This document shows positions 10,324-21,189 of a stretch of 64,000 nucleotides of DNA, one piece after another. This stretch comes from Persicaria tinctoria (lineage: Eukaryota > Streptophyta > Magnoliopsida > Caryophyllales > Polygonaceae). A model generated the notes under the pieces. The model was given only the letters and a program-made list of their open reading frames with translations. It was not told where the DNA came from and ran no database searches. A program made the translations under genes and the position numbers. Within the stretch, counting starts at the first letter, position 1; each line of letters begins with the position of its first letter. The DNA lies in contig JBANSL010000018.1 in the NCBI GenBank assembly GCA_037127255.1, positions 20,681,175-20,745,174 on the forward strand, read 5' to 3'.

Positions 10324-13300
10324 ATGGCTGAGAATCAAACTGAAATTCCTAAGAATGTTAGATCTGAGGTTCCAAATGACAACGGCGTTAATCGTCGAAT
10401 TTTTGGCGCCACTCATGCAGATCCTCTTTTCCTGTCGAACTCTGACCACCCTGGGATGCAGCTGCTTGCATCACAGTTCAATGGATTGAACTTTCACAGC
10501 TGGAAGAGGGGAGTTCGTATGGCTCTTGGCGCCAAGGTGAAACTTGGATTCATCAATGGAGGTTGTCCTAAGCCTTTGGAGATAGATGACAAGTATGATC
10601 AGTGGCTGAGATGCGACTATATGGTGATGAGTTGGCTCATCAATTCGATGAAGCCAGAGATTGCTGAGGGATTTATGCATGTCCTGTCCGCGAAGGAACT
10701 TTGGGATGAGATCCAGGAGAGGTTTGCGGAATCTAATGCACCTCTCGTGTATCAGATTAAGCGACGTATATGTGAGATGAAACAGGAAAACTCATCGGTG
10801 TCTGAATACTATGGAAGGCTCAAGAAAGCTTGGGATGAATTGCTGGAACTGGAAAGTGTTCCGATCTGCAAGTGTGGTGATCTGAAAGCTTGTTCATGTG
10901 GAATCCTCAAGCAGCTGGTGGATAGAGAGGTTGTGAATCAGCTAATGCAGTTTTTAATGGGACTCACGGATGCCTTCGATCATATCCGTGACAGTATCCT
11001 GGCTATGGATACATTACCTTCTGTTAATTGAGCTTTTCATTTGACTTTGCAAGCTGAGAGACAGAAAGGGATCACCAATGGTGGTCAGTCTCATGATATA
11101 CTCGCTGCAGGAAGGTCGTTCTCAAGCAATCAAGGCAATAAGGGATATGGTGGAAGCAATGCAGGCTCCACTTCTGGCTTTGGAAACTCATCTGGCTCGA
11201 ATTCAGGACAGGGACGCAATTCAGATCCTAGAAAGGATTCTAGGGACTACAAGAAGGCTAAGACAGACAGGTTTTGCAACTATTGCAAAGAGAAGGGACA
11301 TTTTAAGGAAACTTGCTTCAAACTGGTGGGGTTTCCTGAATGGTACACAAGTCCTAAGGTGAAGTCCGAGTCCAAATTTGCTGGCAATGTTCAGGAAATA
11401 GGTGATGACACTCCATCTGGTAATGGAGATACTAGGCTTACTGGACATTCAGGACCTAAGGAAGAATCTCACCTGGTTAATGCTGTTGTTGCTGAGGTCC
11501 TGCGAGTCATGAAAGGAAAAGGGATTGCTGATGGGAGTGGCTCTGAATCTGAACATCAGAGCTTCGTGAATTTTGCAGGTACAACTGATCACTTGGCTTC
11601 TCATGTGGCTTTGAATTGTGGCCCCTTGAACAGGTCTTCACCAGTTACCTGGATCATTGATTCAGGTGCTACAGACCATATCGTGTTTGACAAGCGCATG
11701 TTCATTGAGTTGCATGATCTTGTCAAACCAATTGTAGTGGGATTCCCTGATGGCATTACACAAGTTGTGAGGCATTCAGGGAATGTACAGCTAAACTCTA
11801 AGATTGTGCTAAAGGATGTGTTGTTCATGCCACAATTCCAGCACAATCTTCTCTCAGTTTCCAAGCTACTTGATGAAGGTGGTTTTGTCTTCATTTTCCA
11901 CAAACGTCTATGTGTTTTGCAGGCCACTTCAACTAATGAATGCATAGCTGTGAGACACAGATCTACTGGGCTATACAGGTTCTCAGGCTTCAGTTGTTAC
12001 CCCTCAACAAATACAGGCTTCAAGCGCCTTGACACGTCTTCTGTGTTGGTTCCCTCTTTCACTTCAAATGTCATTTCTGATAATTCAATAAGCCTACTAC
12101 ATGCTAGACTAGGTCATGCCTCTATGTCTAAGCTGAAACATTGTGGCCTTGAGAAAGTTGTTTCTACAGCCTCCCTTGAATGTGATACTTGTTGTTTGTC
12201 AAAGATGCATAAGCTTCCATTCTCTCCAAGCTCTTCTATTGCAGATGAGATTTTCTCCCTTGTCCACATGGATTTATGGGGTCCCTACAGAGAGCCCTCT
12301 GTCTGTGGTGTAAGGTACTTCCTCACTGTCCTTGATGATCATTCAAGAGGGACATGGACGTTTCTCATTCGAGATAAAGGGCAAGTGTTTGGTTTGATTA
12401 ACAGTTTTCTGAAATTTGTTGTCACTCAGTTCAACACAAGGGTAAAAATCCTTCGAACTGACAATGGTACAGAGTTTGTAAACTCTAGAGTGGCAGATCT
12501 TTTAAGGATGAATGGGATTGTTCACCAGAGATCTGTCCCAGGTATACCTGAGCAAAACGGAAGAGTTGAGAGGAAGCACCGTCATCTCATTGAGACAGCT
12601 CGTGCTCTTAGATTGTCAGCTGGTTTCCCTTTCAAATTCTGGGGTGAGTGTGTCCTGGCCTCCACATACATAATCAACCTCTTACCCTCTTCTGTTTTAC
12701 AGCAGAAAACTACTTATGAAATACTCTTCAAACGGGCCCCAGATTACTCTAATTTGAGGGTAATAGGGTGTTTATGCTATTGATTTATTCTCAAAGCTCA
12801 TAGATCCAAGTTTGATCCTACTAGCCGCAAATGTGTGTTACTGGGTTATCCTCCTGGCCAGAAGGCATACAAACTCTACGACTTAGAGTCAAGAAAGATG
12901 TTTGTATGCAGGGATGTTATCTTCAAAGAGGATGTGTTTCCTTTCAAGCAATCCTCTCCTGGACAGGTTGCTCCTGAGACTGCAGGATTACCTCGGGTAA
13001 CCTTTGGTGATGATTGTGTCTTTCACATACCATCTCCTCCCTCTACATCCCTTCCTGATCTTGCTGGGACTGTGAATGCTTCTCCTAGTGGTCAGGGTTC
13101 TTCCAGTTTCCCCTTTCCTGAGGAAGTCGGCTCCCCTTTGATAAATTCTCATCCCTCTCATGCTTCAGACAGTCTCCCAGCTTCTTCTTCTTCTGTTTCT
13201 GGGAATGTCAGAGATGCTCCTCGTCGGGTGGTTAGGCCTACACACCTTCAAGATTATGTTGTTGGCACTCTCCCAACTCGCAGACCTGCTCACTCAGCTG

Positions 13301-14934
13301 AGTCCCTTTCAGCAGCTTTTGCTATCATAAAGCCAGTAGATCTACAAGCTTATTCCTCGGATTACATTCATTCTTTGTACAATGTCCTTACAGTTGTAGA
13401 ACCTACATCCTTTGCTCAAGCTCAGAAGGATCCAGCTTGGGTCAATGCTATGCAAAAGGAGCTTGATGCTCTTGAAGCTAACCACACCTGGGATTTGGTT
13501 TCTAAACCAGTGGAAAAACACACTATAGGGTGTAAGTAGGTATATAAGATCAAATTTCGACCCAATGGAGAAGTTGAGCGTTTCAAAGCTCGCCTAGTAG
13601 CCAAGGGGTATAACCAGGTGAAGAATAGAGATTATAAGGAGACTTTCTCTCCTGTGGCAAAGCTGACCATTGTAAGGTTTTTGCTGGCCCTGGCCTCTGT
13701 AAGGCAATGGGATCTTCACCAATTGGACGTCAATAACGCCTTCTTACATGGATATTTAGACGAGGAAATCTATATGACCCCCCCTCCTGGATATTCTCGT
13801 GCTGCTACGGGCCAAGTATGTAAGTTGATTCGTTCTCTTTATGGGCTCAAGCAGGCCAGTCGACAATGGAATGTCGAGATCACCAGGCATCTTGTCAAGG
13901 AGGGATTTGTCCAGTCATCTCATGACTACTCTCTATTCGTCAAATTAAGAAATGGATTATACACTGTGATCCTTCTCTATGTCGACGACATGTTGATTAC
14001 TAGAGATGATTCTAAATCAATTTCGGATATCAAACATTCCTTGGACGCAACATTCACCATCAAAGACCTTGGCTTTGCCAGGTACTTCCTGGGAATGGAA
14101 ATCTCCCGCTCTCCTTCTGGCATCTTGATCAACCAGCGCAAATATGTGTTGGATTTGCTGTCCAATGCCGCTATGGTCAATTGCAAAATTGCTAAATTCC
14201 CTATGCAACGAAATCAGCATCTGAGCTTACATGAAGGGGACGAGCTTCCTGATACTGAGTCTTATAGACGACTAGTAGGACAGCTGCTCTACCTCACTCT
14301 CACAAGGCCGGACATTGCATTTACTGTTCAGAAATTGACACAGTTCATGGCTCTTCCTCGAATGCCTCATCTCAGAGCTGCTCCATTCCTCCTCCGGTAC
14401 CTAAAGGGAACTGTCAATTGCTCTCTCTTCTATCCTGCATCCTCTTTATTGTCTCTATGGGCCTATTGTCATGCTGATTGGGGGACTTGCAGAGATTCTA
14501 GTCGGAGTATTACTGGATACTGCGTGTTCTTAGGTGATTCTTTAATCTCTTGGAAGGCTAAGAAACAAAAGACTGTATCCAAATCTTCTACCGAGAGCGA
14601 ATATAGAAGCATGTCTACAACAGGGAGTGAACTGATTTGGCTAACTGGGTTACTTGCCGATTTGCATCTCCCAGTTCACACTCCCGTTCCTTTGTGTTGT
14701 GACAACAAAGCAGCCCAGCACCTGGCCCTGAATCCCATCTATCATGAACGAACAAAACACCTTCGCATTGACTGTCACTTCATTCGTGAGCTTATTTAAG
14801 ATGGGTTGGTTACTACTATTCATGTTCAGTCTGCCCTGCAGTTAGCAGACCTTCTCACCAAACCATTAGGGGCCGATAATCACCTCCGGTTATGCTGCAA
14901 GCTAGGCCTCGTGTTCTCCCCGCGTCCACCTTGA
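10324..14934 (+). pseudogene. copia gag-pol polyprotein, one frame with four in-frame stops
   Basis: From ATG at 10324 (just after the primer site) to TGA at 14932-14934 the frame is continuous: 1537 codons with no frameshift. It is interrupted by stops at 11029-11031 (TGA, end of gag), 12781-12783 (TGA, within integrase), 13537-13539 (TAG, RT start) and 14797-14799 (TAA, RNase H end). Domains in order: UBN2-type gag; CCHC zinc knuckle (CNYCKEKGHFKETC, about 11272); aspartic protease (IIDSGATDH, about 11650); GAG-pre-integrase; integrase core with MDLWGP and DNGTEF; RT with the YVDD box (about 13978) and LDVNNAFLHG; RNase H (KSSTESEYRSM). With four stops it cannot make the full polyprotein and would need proteins from another copy to move. 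Confidence 0.93.
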
Positions 14935-14942
14935 GGGGAGGG

Positions 14943-15232
14943 TATTGGGGCATATAGCCAGGTGCTCTCGCACACTGGTGTTGCAGTTAGTTAGTTTGTT
15001 AGGATATTTTGTAGTCTACTTGATTTACCCCCTTCGATAGCTGTATATATAAGAGCATAGGTGCAAATTGTAGCAACTAACAAATTCATTTTCAATACAA
15101 CAGAAAATTCCCAAATCTCTTTTCTCTCTTCTTCATTCCGGAAAGTGCAGATCCATTGCTGCACTAAGTTCATCGATCCGAGCTTGTGTTCTAGCTGGTG
15201 TGGAGAATCTGATCATCTTCAGATTCTTCTCA
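14943..15232 (+). repeat. 3' LTR of copia element 1
   Basis: 290 bp, matching 9863-10152 with single-base differences near the TATA region, near ACTAACAAATTC, in CATTCCGG, in CATTGCTGC and in ATCTTCAG. The purine-rich tract TTGAGGGGAGGG lies immediately before it. The target duplication AAGAG follows at 15233-15237. Confidence 0.93.
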
Positions 15233-15659
15233 AAGAGGCATCAGGGACAACTCTATGCCACAATCTTGGTCCTTTTCCCGGGTTTGTGCTCGGTATTGCA
15301 TCGTCGTCAGATCTATTTTCATCCACCTCTAAAGAGAGTTGTTCTTCACAGACTGGTTTTGGGCCCTTTCGGGGGGTATTCAGTGGGACAGCAAATGACG
15401 CTGAACCCAGAGGTTGCTTTCTTTTGTTCTCATCAGCCGAGATAATCTCAGACAAAAAGTAAACACCATTGTTAGACACTTTGTGAATGAGGGAAAGAAG
15501 AGATTGGAGAAGGGAGGGAAGAGAGGAGTGAAATCTCAACCCAGACACCCAACCCCCAAAAAGGATAAGATCGAAGGGAAGCAGAACCCTTCCATAATAA
15601 AGGGGCTTTGGCTCAAATCTCTTCCGCCAGGAGAGACTGTTTGCACAAGACAAGATCAA
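15233..15659 (-). pseudogene. Unidentified gene: exon part upstream of the copia insertion
   Basis: A minus-strand frame from 15659 to the copia border continues in frame into 9862-9730 across the AAGAG duplication. The later part (about 15455 downward) looks like real coding sequence: mixed charge, Ser/Pro-rich, with SADENKRKQPLG and EVDENRSDDDAIPS. A splice acceptor may lie near 15455. A plus-strand frame of 121 codons at 15414-15779 also exists, rich in Lys and Pro, and I consider it a shadow. The gene family was not recognised. The insertion would disrupt the product. Confidence 0.45.
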
Positions 15660-15779
15660 TTCAAAGAAGAGAAAAAAGAAGAAACCTGGATTCCGGTCGA
15701 CGCCAAGAGCGACGCCTCCACACTGAAACCGATCGACGTTCCCATCCCCAAATCCAAGAAGCTTTCTTTCGCCTTTTGA

Positions 15780-16810
15780 AGTTCTTATAAGTTGGAAGGA
15801 CAGCCATCCGCTCAGCCCACACCACCTTCCAGAATCGATTTCTGATGCAGGGCTAGTTGTGGGTTATGATTTAATTTTAGTAATGAACCCGGTTTTCGTT
15901 ATGTTTTATATTTTAATTGTTAAACCCGGTTCAAGAGTTATATAACCTTGTATTTTCTAATTTCAGAAGGAACTAATGAAAATCATTTCCTTTCTTCAAC
16001 ATTCTATCTCTTTCCTCTTCTCTGCAATTTCTGGCTGGGTTTTCTCCCTAACACACCCACCACTATCAACTGAAGACTGATTTCGGACCTTCCGTCCCTA
16101 ATCGGTACCACAAACCTATTCAATCTGCATCAATTTCTTGGCCAGCAGATCGAAGGAGAACCCTTCACTTTCACTCCATCTGAGGAGCTTTGGCTCACCA
16201 GGACACGAAACGCCATGAACATGTGCCCTTCGGTGCCTACCTCCGGCAAATTGAGGGGAAACAGACCCCAATCGGCTTCGACAAACGCCGGGATCTCATC
16301 AATTTCATCTCTGGGATGAAGGGTTAGGGTTTGGTTTTTTGGCAAAAGGGGATGGGGGCGCGTGGGGCGCGTTCTTTTCAACATGGTCCCTTCCCAACCT
16401 TCCCTCTCATACTATTCACTTGTGGAGGCCTATTGACTTTTTATTTCTTTCATCTTTTTTCGCCCTTCTCTTCCTCTTTCTCTCCTTTCTTACTCTCTCT
16501 CTCTATCTCTCCCACGATCTCTCTCCCGATCTGAACCAACGCCTTTCTTTGATCTCAGATTTCTCATTCGAAAACCGTTTATCACTTTATAATGAGTAGT
16601 TGAGAACGTCCATCGGCGATTCGAGGGCACAATAACTCCTCATCCGATTAACCAAATTGATTGTTAGTAGTTACTGATTTAATAGATCGAGTGAAAGAAA
16701 GAACATGGAAGATTGATTTTTATTGATCAATCCGTTTAACCAGATTGATTCTAATTTCAATTGTTCTTCTTCTAATTGGGATGATTCAGAATTTTTCGAA
16801 AGTTGGGCGA
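15780..16810. other. Intergenic DNA upstream of the ankyrin pseudogene
   Basis: 15840-16075 resembles a solo LTR or promoter piece (AT-rich, a TATA-like stretch, then a pyrimidine-rich TTCCTCTTCTCT segment), but no matching copy or target duplication was found. 16340-16560 is a long C/T-rich stretch (CTCTCTCTCTATCTCTC) typical of plant core promoters and 5' leaders. It precedes the ATG at 16818, so it may be the leader of the ankyrin gene. Confidence 0.4.
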
Positions 16811-16817
16811 ATCGACA

Positions 16818-17188
16818 TGGAAGAGCAGCTTTGTTCGGCGGTGAAGAAAGGCGATAACGCCGAGGTCTCAGCCCTAATCGGCGCTGGGGCTGACGCCACT
16901 CACTTCGAGACCGATGGTCTCACTCCACTTATGATAGCGGCCAATCACGGCCACACCGACATCGTCAAGCGCCCCGTGGAATGCCCTCTTCCCTTCCGGT
17001 CTCTCCGTCGGCGGCTTCGCAATTAACGCCTGTGATCTGGAGGTCATTGATGTCCTTGTGAACTCCGGAGTTCAACCTGAGTTAATTCTAGGAACTATAG
17101 CAGAGAAATCTGATGAAGTCAGACAGAGAAATAAGAACACCGTCGGAGAGATTTTTGGTTCGCGGAGAGAGTTTATTGAAGTGCAGAG
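16818..17188 (+). pseudogene. Ankyrin-repeat gene fragment resembling the N-terminus of plant RMT2-like arginine methyltransferase
   Basis: From ATG at 16818 the frame encodes MEEQLCSAVKKGD and an ankyrin unit (DGLTPLMIAANHGHTDIV). Near 16970 the frame is lost by a small deletion. The next frame continues with APWNALFPSGLS and PELILGTIA, the arrangement I know from the ankyrin N-terminus of plant RMT2-type protein arginine methyltransferases. No methyltransferase domain follows. At 17189 a copia element interrupts the sequence (TSD CAGAG), and it resumes at 20767. The frameshift, the missing catalytic domain and the insertion make this a dead gene. The family name is from memory. Confidence 0.65.
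17184..17188. repeat. Target site duplication CAGAG (left copy)
   Basis: CAGAG precedes the left LTR of copia element 2 and recurs at 20767-20771 right after the other LTR. Confidence 0.88.
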
Positions 17189-17329
17189 TGTGAAATTATG
17201 AGATTGATTGTAATGTCCTCCTTAGGGTTTCCATTCATTGATATAACATATATATATAGGTTACAAAGGTATTGGGCCTTAATGGGCTTTTGGGCCACTA
17301 TACAATAATAAGACCTATGTAATCTATCA
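17189..17329 (-). repeat. 3' LTR of copia element 2
   Basis: 141 bp ending in ...CTATCA on plus. It holds a short TATATATA stretch and the sequence TGGGCCTTAATGGGC shared with the other LTR. Confidence 0.88.
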
Positions 17330-20300
17330 AACCCCCGCAGTCGAAACTGGAGGGGCTCGTACAGTGAGACTGGAGCGAAAATCAATGAACAACTGTCTAG
17401 GTAAACCCTTGGTGAATATATCAGCGTACTGATATGAGGACGGGACATGTAGAACGCGGACATGTCCTATGGCAACCTTGTCCCTGACGAAGTGGAGATC
17501 AAGCTCAATGTGCTTCGTGTGTTGATGTTGGACCGGGTTGCTAGCCAGATAGACTGCAGAGATGTTATCAGTGTAGACCAGAGTGGCCTTCATAAGAGGG
17601 CAACGGAGCTCAAGCAGGAGATTGCGGAGCCAAGAGCACTCAGAGACAACGTTGGCAACGCCCCTGTATTCGGTCTCAGCGCTGGAGCGAGACACGACAG
17701 ACTAACGCTTGGCCGACCACGACACAAGGGTGTCGTTGAGGAAGACACAGTAACCAGACGTGGAGTGACGCGTGTCAGGACAACCACCCCAATCCGCATC
17801 AGTGTAAGCAACAAGGTCAAGCTTAGAGGAAGGAGTGATTGTGGTGCCGAGCTCGAGTGTGCCGCTGATGTACCGAATGATCCGCTTTAAGGCATGAAAG
17901 TGGGGTTCCCTGGGTGCATGTATGAACAAGCAGATCTGCTGAACGGCGTAACTGATATCAGGTCTGGTGAAGGTGAGATACTGAAGAGCACCAGCAAGGC
18001 TCCTGTACAAAGTCGGATCATCAACCAAAGGACCAGAGTGAGCGCTGAGCTTTTTGGATGTATCGACAGGGGTGGCGACCGGATTGCAGTTACTCATCTT
18101 AGCCCGAGCAACAATTTCAGCAGCATACTTACTCTGTGAGAGGAATAGGCCAGACGAATGCCACTGAACAGCAACTCCCAGGAAGTAAGACAACTGACCC
18201 AAATCTGACATAGCGAATTCAGCACTTAGCTATGAAATAATCGACGTCCGAAGCGCATCAGAAGAGACGGTGAGAATGATGTCGTCAACATACAGTAACA
18301 GAAATGCCATGTCGGAGCCTCTGCGATAGATGAACAGGGACGAATCCGAGCGGCTGCCAATGAAACCCAAGCGGAGCAGATGAGAAGCAAAGCGCTGGAA
18401 CCAAACTCGCGGAGCCTGTTTCAGACCATACAGAGAGCGCTTCAGGAGACACACGTGCTTAGGACGATCGGCATCTGTAAATCCCGGCGGCTGAAACATG
18501 TAGACTGTCTCATTCAGGTGACCATGCAGAAAAGCGTTCTTGACATCCAGCTGATGAATGGCCCATTTGCGCGACAGAGCTAAGCTCAATACCACTCGGA
18601 TAGTGGCAGGCTTGACCACGGGGCTGAAGGTCTCATCACAATCAATACCTACCTGCTGGGATCGACCGTTGACGACAAGACGTGCTTTATAGCGCTCCAA
18701 CGTCCCATCATAGCGGAACTTGTGACGGAAGAGCCACATACAGCGAACGATGTTCGCCGCGGGAGGGCGAGGGACAAGAACCCAAGTACCATTCTTTGTA
18801 AGGGACCTGTATTCGTCGAGCATAGCCGCCTGCCAATTCGGGTCGAGGAGGGCTATTTTGTGGGAGGTGGGGATGGGGGAGAGGGAGGTCTGGGAGTCGG
18901 GAAGGACGGGGGCAAGAGGCGCAAGGTGCGGGGAGGAGGAAGCGGCGGGTGCAGAGGCGGCGGGCGCAGCAAAGCCTGCGGCGGGCGCCGCCAGGGAGGT
19001 GTTCCACGCAGCGGGTGCAGCAAATGGGGTTGCGGCGGGCGCAGCAAGGGCTGCGGCGGGCGCCGCCAGGGACGAGTTTGTGGTTGCGGGCGCTGCAAAT
19101 GGGGTTGCGGCGGGCGCAGCATTCGATGCCGCGGCCGCCGCATGTAGGTGAGGCGCGGGTGATTGTCGAGGTGAAGGGAGGTGGATAGCGGGGTGATGGT
19201 CGGTGGTCATGGAGATGATCTGACGGGGTCTGAAGACACCGGAGACGCTGCGGGTGTGTGGTCTGTTGGTAGATGGTGGCGGGGGAGGTGGGGGAGGGGG
19301 AGACGCAGGAGCACCGGGAGAGCTCTGGGGAAGAATGAAGTGAGGGAATGGTGACTCAGACTCTATCGACGACACAGGAGGTGTGGGAGACGCGAAGGGA
19401 AATCGCGACTCATCAAAGGTGACATGACGAGAGAGAATGATCCTGTGAGTCTTGATATCGAGGCAAATGTAACCGCGATGATCAGACGGGTAGCCAAGAA
19501 AGACACAAGGGGTAGAGCGAGGGTGAAGCTTGTGGGGGGCGGTGGATGCCTGATTAGGGAAGCACAGGCAACCAAATGTACGAAGGTGATCATATATGGG
19601 CAAAGTGCAATACAGTGCCTGAAACGGTGAGCAATGGTTGAGGGTGGTGGAAGGGAGAATGTTGAGGAGGTAGCATGTGGTGGCCAAGGCGTAAGGCCAA
19701 TAAAGGAGGGGAATGGATGCGTGGAAAAGAAGAGTGCGCATCATATTGGTAATGGTTCGGATGATTCGTTCGGCTTTGCCATTTTGTTGAGAGGTATAGG
19801 GGCAGGACAAGCGATAGGATATCCCATTAGTATTAAAGAAAGTGTGAAAATCTTTGTTGTCAAATTCGCGACCATTGTCGCATTGGAAACACTTGACAGA
19901 GGTGTGAAACTGTGTTTTGATGTAAGCGTGGAATTTGGCAAAGATAGGGAACACTTGAGATTTAAAGTGCAAAGGGAAAACCCATAAGAAATGTGTATAA
20001 TCGTCCAGAAACAAAAGGTAATACTTATGACCCTCCTTGCTAGGAACAGGAGATGTCCAAATATCACTATGAATAATATCAAAAGGTGCAAATGTAGTGT
20101 TTAAAGATCGCTGAAAAGGAAGTCTGGCATGCTTGCCTAACTGACAAGACGAACATAAACTAGAGCGAAGCTCTTTATTACATTGGACAAGACTCTTAGA
20201 ACGAAGTAAATCTAAAACTGCAGGACTAGGATGACCAAGGCGTGCATGCCAAAGACTGGATGATGATGCCGAGAGGGCGACTGGACTTGACGGGCTGGAT

Positions 20301-20494
20301 GGTGATGGTGACGACACAGGATAGAGCTCCCCGGTGCTATTACATCTCAAACGAGTAACCCCCGTAGTAAGATCCTTCACAGAGAAACCAAACGGATCAA
20401 ACACAAGAGAAACATTATTGTCAGTGGTGAACCGACGGACAGAGATAAGGTTTTTGACAAGTTTGGGGGCAACAAGGACATTGTTGAGGTGCAA
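17327..20494 (-). pseudogene. copia pol remnant: integrase, RT and RNase H with two in-frame stops
   Basis: One continuous minus-strand frame of 1056 codons from about 20494 to the stop at 17327. It is broken only by TAG at 18230-18232 (after the RT palm) and TAG about 17696-17701 (start of RNase H), with no frameshift. It begins inside the pre-integrase region (LHLNNVLVAPKLVKNLIS). Then come the GHPS zinc part, the integrase core (SDIWTSPVPS, QCDNGREF), the RT with YVDD near 18270 and LDVKNAFLHG, and RNase H with SRSSAETEYRGV. Between integrase and RT lies an Ala/Pro-rich linker (18.85-19.15 kb) built of AAPAA-type units. Gag is absent, so the product could act only with helper proteins. Confidence 0.9.
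18850..19150 (-). repeat. GC-rich coding minisatellite (Ala/Pro linker of copia 2)
   Basis: Plus strand shows repeated GCGGGCGCAGC/GCGGGCGCCGCCAGGG units. In the pol frame they read as LAAPAA, FAAPAA and related units. GC content is far above the surrounding plant DNA. Several long spurious frames on both strands arise from this low-complexity block. Confidence 0.75.
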
Positions 20495-20604
20495 AGGGTT
20501 GGTAGGGGTTGGTAGAGAGGTGGCGAGGTGAGGGGGGGGCGAGGAGAGAGAGAGGTGGCGGCTAGTGTTAGAGAAAAAAAGAAATTTAGGGTCTTTGGAT
20601 CTTA

Positions 20605-20617
20605 GGCTCTGATACCA
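20605..20617 (-). other. Primer binding site of copia element 2
   Basis: The reverse complement reads TGGTATCAGAGCC, the same initiator-tRNA-type site as in element 1, directly inside the 5' LTR at 20618. Confidence 0.88.
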
Positions 20618-20766
20618 TATGAGATTATGAGATTGATTGTAATGTCCTCCTTAGGGTTTCCATTCATTGATATAACATATATATATATATATATAGATTA
20701 CAAAGATATTGGGCCTTAATGGGCTTTTGGCCCATTATACAATAATAAGACCTATGTAATCTATCA
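20618..20766 (-). repeat. 5' LTR of copia element 2
   Basis: 149 bp. It carries a longer TA repeat than its partner at 17189-17329 and a few substitutions. It is followed by target duplication CAGAG. Confidence 0.88.
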
Positions 20767-20771
20767 CAGAG

Positions 20772-21189
20772 GAAACCGGAGGAGAAAGAAACGACTCAGG
20801 TCTCCCATGGTGGGATTACAAAGGTCCGTGGTTTCCTTCAAGCAGCAGGAACATATCCGAATAAGATTTATACAAAGGCCTGCTTCTCTCTAGGTGGGAT
20901 TACCTTATCTAACCAGAAATATGAAACTGATCCGACTAAGATTTATACAAAGATCCGACTAAGGTAATCCCATTCCCATGGTGGGATTACCTTATCTAAC
21001 CAGAAATTCCGTTATGTTTGTTTTGGAGATGCATTGGAGCAGTTATGGCAGTGGATTAACACAGTTTTTTTGGGGTTGTTTGTATCTTGACTCTTGAGTC
21101 AATGTAGACTTTTAGGGGCTGAATTAGAGCTGTTAGGGAGCTGTTTTGACAAGTTTTCATTGCATTTTTTCATCTGAAAGGCCAGTAGG
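20772..21189. other. Non-coding stretch with a 28-bp direct repeat
   Basis: GGTGGGATTACCTTATCTAA plus the next eight bases (to ...CAGAAAT) occurs at 20893-20920 and again at 20980-21007. Between them, ATCCGACTAAGATTTATACA-type sequence is also repeated. The first 40 bp may still belong to the ankyrin pseudogene. No gene was recognised. Confidence 0.5.

Larger units (their letters stand above)
9863..15232 (+). mobile_element. Ty1/copia LTR retrotransposon, structurally complete, coding frame broken by stops
   Basis: The element has two 290-bp LTRs (9863-10152 and 14943-15232) that differ at about five positions, a primer binding site TGGTATCAGAGCC at 10153-10165 (initiator Met tRNA type), a purine tract just before 14943, and 5-bp target duplications AAGAG. 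The interior encodes gag, protease, integrase, reverse transcriptase and RNase H in copia order (integrase before RT). About 1.7% LTR divergence points to a fairly young insertion. It interrupts an exon-like minus-strand ORF. The primer-site-to-polypurine-tract interior is full length. Confidence 0.95.
17189..20766 (-). mobile_element. Ty1/copia element 2, short LTRs, gag and protease deleted (non-autonomous)
   Basis: A minus-strand element of about 3.6 kb. Its 3' LTR is 17189-17329 (141 bp) and its 5' LTR 20618-20766 (149 bp). They differ in a TA-repeat length and a few bases. The primer site, seen on plus as GGCTCTGATACCA at 20605-20617, adjoins the 5' LTR. A G-rich tract (CTGCGGGGG on minus) adjoins the 3' LTR. 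TSD is CAGAG. Only about 110 bp separate the primer site from the first pol residues, so gag and the protease active site are gone while pre-integrase, integrase, RT and RNase H remain. Confidence 0.92.

Noticed and set aside
15414..15779. Lys/Pro-rich plus-strand frame of 121 codons
   Set aside because: Overlaps the better supported minus-strand exon; no motif or neighbour supports it.
16130..16384. 84-codon minus frame and a plus frame with GEPFTFTPSEELWL
   Set aside because: Briefly considered as an F-box or NAC remnant, but too short and without the family's key residues.
18708..19188. Several overlapping Arg/Pro/Ala- or Gly-rich frames on both strands
   Set aside because: They arise from the GC-rich repeat in copia pol; only the pol frame makes sense.
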